Source: a virus. From it: a stretch of DNA of 35,243 nucleotides. Below the pieces are notes generated by a model. It searched no databases and was not told where the DNA came from. It saw nothing but the letters and a program-made list of their open reading frames with translations. The stretch covers positions 1 through 35,243 of the IMG/VR virus record IMGVR_UViG_3300046007_006957. One strand, given 5' to 3'. How positions within the stretch are numbered: the first letter of the stretch is position 1; every line of letters starts with the position of its first letter. Below are positions 29,754 through 35,243 of the stretch, piece by piece. Position numbers and translations under genes: made by a program.

Positions 29754-31303
29754 CTATTGACTTATCCAAACAACAAAATCCAGATTGGGCATTATTCTTG
29801 CCCGCAGTTAGTTCATTCTTTATTAGTGGGCTAGGAAAGCAGCGCGAAGGTGAGAATTACTTTTCTGCTGAACGTATCCCTGCAGGGTTCAATGGTGATG
29901 TTGAATGCCTTAATTTTTTGAATAGTACACAAGGCTTATACACTTATAAGTGGGGTCTCTATAGTGCGGGTCATGCCAACCTTGATATTAATGTGGACGA
30001 TCCAGCCGAAAGTATCATTAGACGCAGAGAGCCAGGCACGTTCATGTTAGGAGATAGTGGCGGATTCCAGATTCTCAAGTGTCAGTGGCCAGCAGATTGG
30101 AAAGACCCTAACTGCCCACGCGCACTAGAAAAGCGCAAGGCCGTTTTGAAGTGGATGGATACATATATGGATTATGGTATGTGTCTTGATATTCCATCAC
30201 AGAGTTTGACCACGTATCATATCAAGGATAAGAAAACCGGCAAGAGTGCGCATGGTATCAGCACAATTGAAGAAGCGATTGCAGCCACACATATCAACAA
30301 CGAATACTTTATCAAGAACCGTGATGGTCGTTGTAAATTCTTGAACGTAATGCAGGGTCGTAATCACAAGCAAAGTGATGACTGGTATGCAGAGATGAAG
30401 AAGTATTGTGACCCAAATATCTACCCAGATAATCATTTCAACGGTTGGGCATTTGGTGGTCAGAATAAGATTGATATACACTTGATGCTAAAGCGCCTTG
30501 TACATATTATCCATGATGGCCTTCTTATTCCTGGCAAGCATGACTTGTTACACTGCCTTGGTACTAGTATCATGGAATATGCTGTACTTTTTAGTGACAT
30601 CCAAAAGGCAATACGTAAGTATCATAACCCAAACTTTATGATTACATTTGACTGTGCTAGCCCATTCTATGGCGCTGCTAAAGGTCTAGCATATTTCAAC
30701 ACTAATATTGAACACGACAAGAAGTGGTCATATAGCATGGAAAAGACCGCCGAGAGCAAAGACTATGCCAACGACAATCGCAAGTTTAGCGATGCTGTAA
30801 TCTCAGACGGCATACATGAAGTTTTCACTGACAGTCCTGTGACTGAACGAATGATGATACGCGACCTATGCTATCGTGGGCAGGGTTTCATAAATAATCA
30901 AGGTAAAGAGACAAAAACAAGTTGGGATACTCTTTCGTATACACTGATACAAGCACATAATGTCTATCAGCATATTACGGCAGTTCAAGAGGCTAACCGT
31001 CAATATGAACAGGGTGTTGTTCCCAAGATGATCATGAATGAGAATTTTGGAATTTACTTTGGTAAGGTAGTTGACGAAGTTTTCAGTAAAAAGACAAGAG
31101 AAGAAAGTTTAGAGGTAATTGAGTATTACAATAAGTTTTGGCTACAGATGCAGAGTGGTAGTCAGGGTATCAGTGGTAAGCGTACAGTGAATGCAATGAC
31201 AATGTTTGATGAATTGTTTAGTATTGAAGAAAAGGCTGAAGAGGAAATTGACGAAACAATAGAAGATAGTGATGATGCTATCAATGAAGTTTTGGAGAAC
31301 TGA
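29750..31303 (+). CDS. dpdA: DpdA-like tRNA-guanine-transglycosylase-fold protein (517 aa)
   Basis: The product retains the TGT barrel landmarks in order: MLGDSGGFQI (Asp102, first catalytic-position acid), CLDIPSQ (Asp147), NVMQGR (200-204), GWAFGG (232-237), LHCLG (267-271) and FDCASPF with Asp301 in the place of the nucleophile that follows FDC-x-x-P in bacterial TGT. LIQAHNVYQHI (about 403) matches the C-terminal LxxHN helix. The CxCxxC zinc motif of bacterial TGT is not visible. TGT-fold DpdA proteins of phages and islands replace guanine in DNA with 7-deazaguanine derivatives. Length is nearer to DpdA than to bacterial TGT (about 375). No queuosine-precursor synthesis gene is certain in this window, so a host or distant gene must supply the base. 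Confidence 0.75.
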   Translation: MTIDLSKQQNPDWALFLPAVSSFFISGLGKQREGENYFSAERIPAGFNGDVECLNFLNSTQGLYTYKWGLYSAGHANLDINVDDPAESIIRRREPGTFMLGDSGGFQILKCQWPADWKDPNCPRALEKRKAVLKWMDTYMDYGMCLDIPSQSLTTYHIKDKKTGKSAHGISTIEEAIAATHINNEYFIKNRDGRCKFLNVMQGRNHKQSDDWYAEMKKYCDPNIYPDNHFNGWAFGGQNKIDIHLMLKRLVHIIHDGLLIPGKHDLLHCLGTSIMEYAVLFSDIQKAIRKYHNPNFMITFDCASPFYGAAKGLAYFNTNIEHDKKWSYSMEKTAESKDYANDNRKFSDAVISDGIHEVFTDSPVTERMMIRDLCYRGQGFINNQGKETKTSWDTLSYTLIQAHNVYQHITAVQEANRQYEQGVVPKMIMNENFGIYFGKVVDEVFSKKTREESLEVIEYYNKFWLQMQSGSQGISGKRTVNAMTMFDELFSIEEKAEEEIDETIEDSDDAINEVLEN

Positions 31304-31304
31304 T

Positions 31305-31481
31305 ATGGCTTATATACAACAAATTCGTATACTAGAACAAAAATTGCAACAATTAGGTAAGGGTCCATTTGACAAAGAAAATGTTGCAAAGACACTGGAA
31401 ATTCAAAGTCAGATAAGGCGCCTACGACGAATTGAATGGGAAGAAAACTACGAACGTATTAAACTGGACGATGAGAGATGA
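31305..31481 (+). CDS. Small helical protein (58 aa)
   Basis: I use the ATG at 31305, with GGAG 8 bases upstream, because the frame upstream lies within the DpdA-like gene. The product is one amphipathic, coiled-coil-like helix: MAYIQQIRILEQKLQQLGKG followed by VAKTLEIQSQIRRLRRIEWEENYERI. It is highly charged with no membrane segment. Family unrecognised; it could be a regulatory or assembly peptide for either adjacent protein. Confidence 0.58.
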   Translation: MAYIQQIRILEQKLQQLGKGPFDKENVAKTLEIQSQIRRLRRIEWEENYERIKLDDER

Positions 31482-32368
31482 TAAAGCTTGTTATAACAGG
31501 CGGTTGTAGTTTTAGTGATCAATTTGCTTATACTTGGGCGCAACTCTTACAAGAAAAGGTTCAAAGTAAATATCCTGACGTAAAATTTAGACATACAGGT
31601 AGCCAAAGCCAAGGACAGGAATTAATTCAAAAAAAAATAAGTATCGCTTTAATTGAAGAATTAGATAATTATAAGCATCATGAAATTTTAGTATTACCTA
31701 TGTGGTCAGGTACAGAAAGAAAGGCATTTTGGATCGATAATACTGAAATCGTTTATGACATAATGTCTGCCTATGCACAGGGAAAAGGAGCATATCTGCA
31801 CCAATTTACCGATTTACATACAAACATACCCGACGATAAAATAAAGTGGGCTAAAAATACCAAATATAATCCTGAAGGTGGTTGGTATATGGCTAATTAT
31901 TTTATACATGATAGTGCTATTTCGAAAGAATTTTTTAATTTACATCAAACAATAATAGGATTTGTGACTACAAGTCTTGAAAATATTATTTTTTTACAAA
32001 ACCTTTGCAAACTTAAAGGTGTAAATATTTTACAAAGTTTTTTTAGAAGTTATGTTTATGATGATATCATCCAAAATAAAGATCATTTGAACCTTAAATA
32101 CTTGTTTAGTGTATTAGACCATGATACTATTGTTTCAACAACTGGCATATACGAACACTTGAGGCCTACAAAAATTGTAAATGATAAACATGAGGGAAAT
32201 AATATATTTTATAAACCCTTTGAAGAAGATCGTGTATCTACTGCAAAATATTTTTGTGTTGATGATGCACATCCAAACACATCAGGTCATAACAAATGGT
32301 TAGATGAAGTTCTTATACCTAAACTAAACGAAAAGAACTTTTTCAAAATTAATAAAAAGGATATATAA
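31478..32368 (+). CDS. SGNH-hydrolase-like protein (296 aa)
   Basis: Residues 5-14 (VITGGCSFSD) carry a GxSxxD-type nucleophile block with Ser11, and the C-terminus has CVDDAHPNTSGHNKW with Asp262 and His265 in the DxxH block of SGNH esterases and acyltransferases. These enzymes add or remove acyl groups, usually acetyl, on sugars. The middle is AT-rich and poorly conserved, so blocks II and III are uncertain. It starts within the end of the upstream gene (ATGA). In context with sulfotransferase-like genes, modification of a polysaccharide is likely. Confidence 0.6.
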   Translation: MIKLVITGGCSFSDQFAYTWAQLLQEKVQSKYPDVKFRHTGSQSQGQELIQKKISIALIEELDNYKHHEILVLPMWSGTERKAFWIDNTEIVYDIMSAYAQGKGAYLHQFTDLHTNIPDDKIKWAKNTKYNPEGGWYMANYFIHDSAISKEFFNLHQTIIGFVTTSLENIIFLQNLCKLKGVNILQSFFRSYVYDDIIQNKDHLNLKYLFSVLDHDTIVSTTGIYEHLRPTKIVNDKHEGNNIFYKPFEEDRVSTAKYFCVDDAHPNTSGHNKWLDEVLIPKLNEKNFFKINKKDI

Positions 32369-32802
32369 TGGAACAACTAGAAATGGCAATGACAGAAAAG
32401 CGTAATCGTATTAGCAATGCAGCCAAACGTATGATTTGGGTGACTTTTCAGCGTGAGGGCATTCATAGATTTCCCGCTGCTGCTACTGACCCTAAACTTG
32501 CTGATGTTGCTTTCTTGGCAAATGAGCATAGACACATTTTTCATTTCAACGTAAGTATTGAAGTATTTCACAACGATAGAGATATTGAGTTTATCCAGTT
32601 CAAGCGTTGGTTAGAAAGTCTCTACCAAGGCACTCTGGAACTAAATTTCAAGAGTTGTGAGATGATTAGCGATGACCTCTATGAAGTTATTGCTAGTCGT
32701 TACCCAGGCCGTGACATCGAAATCACTGTCAGCGAAGATGGAGAGAACGGTGCCACGATTCGTTACAATACCACAAAACCAAATCTAAACATAGTCATAT
32801 AA
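32368..32802 (+). CDS. Possible T-fold (QueD/PTPS-like) protein (144 aa)
   Basis: The product has His33, His54, His56 and His59 (NEHRHIFHF), followed by strand-like VSIEVFH, the phrase RDIEFIQFKRWLESL and a terminal SEDGENGATIRY. The order resembles 6-carboxytetrahydropterin synthase (QueD), where His-x-His zinc ligands, a DF-x-x-LK helix start and a C-terminal Glu recur, but the catalytic Cys before the HxH is not visible and SCE appears later. Phage families with HRHxFH and EDGENGA are familiar to me, without an assigned function. Located 1.1 kb after the DpdA-like gene, so a pathway link is possible and unproven. Confidence 0.5.
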   Translation: MEQLEMAMTEKRNRISNAAKRMIWVTFQREGIHRFPAAATDPKLADVAFLANEHRHIFHFNVSIEVFHNDRDIEFIQFKRWLESLYQGTLELNFKSCEMISDDLYEVIASRYPGRDIEITVSEDGENGATIRYNTTKPNLNIVI

Positions 32803-33917
32803 TGACTGAAAGTTTTAACATCCTTAAAGACAGGCTGGATGCACTCAAGCCTAATAGACAGGCTGTTCCATTTTCACCAACTTTTACAGGACGCCATCCT
32901 GAACCAAATATAATTGAAAAATCTAATTATTATGAGCTAGATCCATCTAAACATAGGTCCGGGAGTCAAACTGACTGGAGATTTGGCCAAACCAGTCTTA
33001 CCGCGTCAAAAATCTTGATGACTGATGACAACATGAAACCAATCATGATTGAACATCCGGCAAAAAATACAGAGTTTCATGTTATACGAGGTAGTGATAC
33101 ACTATTTGTGAACATTGGAGAGAGTTGGACCTATGGAGAAATTTTATTTGATCCATACGATATGACGCGACAGGTCGCGACCGGCGTGGGTCAATACCAT
33201 TTAGACATACAATTACAATACTGCTTTGGTGCTAGAATTGCTGAAGCTACAGGCTGGGACTATTATCAATTTGCTATTCCAGGTAATTGTAATCTGTATA
33301 TGCATACCGATTTAGAAAGGATACTAAAACACGTTGCTACATTAGGATATAAAAAGGTTTATGTATCTATGCAATTGACCGATCCTAGTAGGGAACTTAA
33401 TATATCTGATACAAAACTTTTTAAATCGCATCCAATAAATGATTGGTTTAACTATCCGATAGATAATAAAATTCACATCGTAGATTGGTTAGCAATGTAT
33501 GATGAAATTTTCTTTGAACACTTTAATAGAATCTTAAATAGTTTCACGGCATGCGCAATTGAAGGAATTATGTGGAGAAATTTTACAAAATTTGTAAGCA
33601 ATAAAAGAGATTATAATTTTAAATTTATTGAAACAAATTGGGTCACACATACAGCCAAATTAGTTAATCACAGTGACGTAAATGTACATATGATCATGGC
33701 TTATGTATTTGATGACTATAAGCGTGAAGTAGGCAAAAATTTGATTATACCACTAGAATGGATGGAAAGTGAGGTTGAAGCGATACATCGTTTGCATGAT
33801 TATATAGGTATGAAATCTGTACCGGGTCAAATTTACCATAATAATCACCCAACATATTTAGGTCATTTGGTTTGGGCGCATCATTTGATGCGACAGGCTG
33901 GGTGGAAAGATGTTTGA
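32802..33917 (+). CDS. SGNH-like protein with variant triad (371 aa)
   Basis: A long N-terminal extension (1-95) precedes LFVNIGESWTYGE (101-113), which resembles block I of SGNH hydrolases with Ser108. The C-terminal YHNNHPTYLGH (345-355) resembles the terminal DxxHP block, with His346 where the Asp is normally found and His349 in the catalytic position. It is thus a possible second acyl-modifying enzyme paired with the one at 31478. Downstream of it a sigma70-like promoter overlaps its last codons. Confidence in the fold is moderate; activity is uncertain because of the Asp change. Confidence 0.5.
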   Translation: MTESFNILKDRLDALKPNRQAVPFSPTFTGRHPEPNIIEKSNYYELDPSKHRSGSQTDWRFGQTSLTASKILMTDDNMKPIMIEHPAKNTEFHVIRGSDTLFVNIGESWTYGEILFDPYDMTRQVATGVGQYHLDIQLQYCFGARIAEATGWDYYQFAIPGNCNLYMHTDLERILKHVATLGYKKVYVSMQLTDPSRELNISDTKLFKSHPINDWFNYPIDNKIHIVDWLAMYDEIFFEHFNRILNSFTACAIEGIMWRNFTKFVSNKRDYNFKFIETNWVTHTAKLVNHSDVNVHMIMAYVFDDYKREVGKNLIIPLEWMESEVEAIHRLHDYIGMKSVPGQIYHNNHPTYLGHLVWAHHLMRQAGWKDV

Positions 33918-33942
33918 TTTTTAAATTTCTTTCTGTTATTAT
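33914..33942 (+). promoter_or_regulatory. Sigma70-like promoter for the small gene at 33976
   Basis: TTGATT (33914-33919), 17-base spacer, TATTAT (33937-33942) preceded by TG nearby. A leader of about 27 bases contains AGGAGA before the ATG. Confidence 0.55.
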
Positions 33943-33975
33943 AAACTTGTGTTCAACTTAATTAGGAGATAGAAA

Positions 33976-34185
33976 ATGTCTAGAAATGAAAAGCGTTCAA
34001 ACAACCAGGTAAATCAGATTTTTGATGATCTTGACGGTTATCGTAACTTCTGTCGTTTATATGGTTATAAGTTTGACGAGGCTGAACTGTATAGTAATCG
34101 TAGTTTTGCCTTCAGGCAATTTACGAAATACATGCAAGGAAAGCCCTTCAAGGACATGTGGGAGCTTGACAGTAAGTCAGCTTGA
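33976..34185 (+). CDS. Small phage protein (69 aa)
   Basis: The ATG at 33976 follows AGGAGATAGAAA, a strong ribosome-binding site. The product MSRNEKRSNNQVNQIF is followed by a helical core (DDLDGYRNFCRLYGYKFDEAELY) and RQFTKYMQGKPFKDMWELD. It is a small charged helical protein and is the only gene between its promoter and terminator, which suggests strong, independent expression. It may be a phage regulator; I do not recognise the family. Confidence 0.7.
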   Translation: MSRNEKRSNNQVNQIFDDLDGYRNFCRLYGYKFDEAELYSNRSFAFRQFTKYMQGKPFKDMWELDSKSA

Positions 34186-34195
34186 TAATAATATA

Positions 34196-34223
34196 TACGA
34201 GGGGGCAACCCCTCGTATCTTTT
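34196..34223 (+). terminator. Intrinsic terminator with GCAA tetraloop
   Basis: TACGAGGGG and CCCCTCGTA make a perfect 9-bp stem around GCAA (GNRA), followed by TCTTTTG. It ends the transcript of the gene at 33976. The T-run is short but the stem is strong. Confidence 0.8.
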
Positions 34224-34231
34224 GAGGTGTT

Positions 34232-35243
34232 ATGAGAAAATTATTTTACATGGGACTTGAGCCATACAAGGCTCGCTATACATTACAACTAACTGACTGG
34301 AATGAGCGTGTATTTAGGAATCGCGGAATACATTATGTTATCGTTCCCGGCGATACGCTATCTAGCGATCAAAACATCGTAGTAGGTCAGGTGCTTGACG
34401 CACATGGTCGCACACATTATAGCCTCACACAGATGGCTAATCTAATCAAGTTGATGAAAAGCGGCGAAGTCACTAGTGACGATGTGATTTATTTTGAAGA
34501 TATGTATACATCAGGTCTTGAGAGCCTAGCATACATTATCAAACAAGTTCCGGAACAGTATCGTCCAAAGATTTTTGTTCGTTGCTTGGCACAAACTATC
34601 GATCCTGATGATTTCTTACACGTATGGGGCATGGAAGGTTTCATGCGTAAGTATGAAGAAATGATCAATGAGTTTTGTATCATTCTTGCTAGCAACGAAG
34701 AGATGGTCATGCATATGAAGGTCGCGGGCTGGAAGGCTCCTATCTACAATATCAGTGGTCTAGCATTTGGTAAAGATGAAGTGCGTAGTCGTGTAAAATC
34801 TGTCAAACCATTTGAGTTGAAAAAGCGACGAGTCGTTTTTGCTGCACGTTGGGATCAAGAAAAGCAACCCGACTTTTATATGGACATCATTGAAAAGTAC
34901 ACAAAGATGCACAACGGTGACGTTGAATTCGCATTATTGAGTGGTGCAAAACTACGTAGCAATAATAGTTCATATATGGAACGCACTTATAGATTACAAG
35001 ATGAAGGTAAACTAAGCATCTATAGCGACCTTAGCAAAGACGAATATTATGGAATATTGAATGACAGCCGTGTATTATTCAACTGTGCTTTGCAAGACTG
35101 GGTCAGCAACACTGTCAGCGAAGCGGACGCATTAGGTTGTAATGTTGTATATCCAGCATATCGCAGTTTCCCAGAAACGTTTGCTAATGATCATACACGA
35201 TTGTATGTGCCTTGGTCACAAGATGACGCATTGAATAAACTCA
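34232..35243 (+). CDS. GT-B-like glycosyltransferase, 3' end cut by the window
   Basis: The ATG at 34232, with GAGG 7 bases upstream, opens a frame that runs to the last base (about 337 codons). The N-terminal half is a Rossmann-like domain (DDVIYFEDMYTSGLESLAYI, KIFVRCLAQTI). After the linker, VVFAARWDQEKQPDFYMDII (about 195-215) matches the start of the second domain of GT4-type glycosyltransferases, and VSNTVSEADALGCNVVYPAYR (about 290-310) contains the Glu-x-x-x-x-G pattern that binds the nucleotide-sugar. The N-terminus MRKLFYMGLEPYKARYTLQL fits a phage DNA or glycan glycosyltransferase. The acceptor is unknown; given the DpdA-like gene, hypermodified bases are one option. Confidence 0.78.
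   Translation, partial: MRKLFYMGLEPYKARYTLQLTDWNERVFRNRGIHYVIVPGDTLSSDQNIVVGQVLDAHGRTHYSLTQMANLIKLMKSGEVTSDDVIYFEDMYTSGLESLAYIIKQVPEQYRPKIFVRCLAQTIDPDDFLHVWGMEGFMRKYEEMINEFCIILASNEEMVMHMKVAGWKAPIYNISGLAFGKDEVRSRVKSVKPFELKKRRVVFAARWDQEKQPDFYMDIIEKYTKMHNGDVEFALLSGAKLRSNNSSYMERTYRLQDEGKLSIYSDLSKDEYYGILNDSRVLFNCALQDWVSNTVSEADALGCNVVYPAYRSFPETFANDHTRLYVPWSQDDALNKL

Noticed and set aside
32368-32802. Assigning this gene as queD
   Set aside because: The catalytic Cys before the His-x-His pair is missing, so I describe it only as possible T-fold.
1-35243. tRNA genes, CRISPR arrays, insertion sequences or attachment sites
   Set aside because: I saw no cloverleaf with a TTCGA arm, no regularly spaced identical repeats, no transposase motifs and no long terminal inverted repeats. 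The only obvious repeats are coding ones at 17.7-18.2 kb.

Overview
This window looks like one continuous segment of a tailed double-stranded DNA phage genome, from a T4-related (myovirus-type) AT-rich virus. The basis is a family B DNA polymerase with T4 gp43-type motifs, a gp45-like sliding clamp downstream of it, a DsbA-like small DNA-binding protein directly upstream, repeated NATAAATA late-promoter-like boxes, and very tight gene packing with ATGA, TAATG and GTGA overlaps. I found no tRNA or rRNA gene, CRISPR array or insertion sequence, and no gene-free stretch longer than about 150 bases. The host cannot be named from the sequence; the small-protein families resemble those I associate with aquatic T4-like phages (from memory, not from a search).

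Layout. 1-5.5 kb: two unrecognised acidic proteins, a two-helix membrane protein, a J-domain co-chaperone, a ClpA-type double AAA+ unfoldase that keeps a ClpP-docking IGF tripeptide, one unrecognised protein, a 55-residue protein and a beta-rich probable virion protein. 5.5-7.2 kb: an HxGH nucleotidyltransferase and a GT-A-like glycosyltransferase ending at a terminator. 7.2-16.2 kb: a run of mosaic proteins, several of which start with a short leader resembling the T4 capsid-targeting sequence cut by the prohead protease. Among them are a 1183-residue protein with LysM and lysozyme-like parts, a Rossmann-type protein and a kinase-fold protein; a Dps ferritin and a sulfotransferase-like protein are interleaved. 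16.2-17.4 kb: a membrane-anchored thermonuclease-type nuclease and small proteins. 17.4-22.9 kb: a cassette of two signal-peptide proteins (one Asn/Thr-repeat, one acidic), a membrane coiled-coil protein and a leader-bearing zinc metalloprotease.

22.9-24.9 kb is the only minus-strand block: a DnaE-type (family C) polymerase lacking its PHP domain plus a small partner gene. 25.0-29.1 kb: DsbA-like protein, family B polymerase and sliding clamp, each transcription unit with a sigma70-like promoter. 29.1-33.9 kb: a surface- or DNA-modification block with a second sulfotransferase-like protein, a DpdA-like tRNA-guanine-transglycosylase-fold protein, two SGNH-like proteins and a possible T-fold protein. 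33.9-35.2 kb: a small gene, a terminator and the start of a GT-B-like glycosyltransferase cut by the window end.

How it may work together (inference): sigma70-like promoters drive replication and chaperone genes, while NATAAATA boxes, which in T4 relatives are used by a clamp-activated late polymerase, precede structural and packaged proteins. The leader-bearing proteins would be carried in the capsid and ejected into the host. The DpdA-like enzyme would place 7-deazaguanine bases in phage DNA if the precursor genes lie elsewhere.
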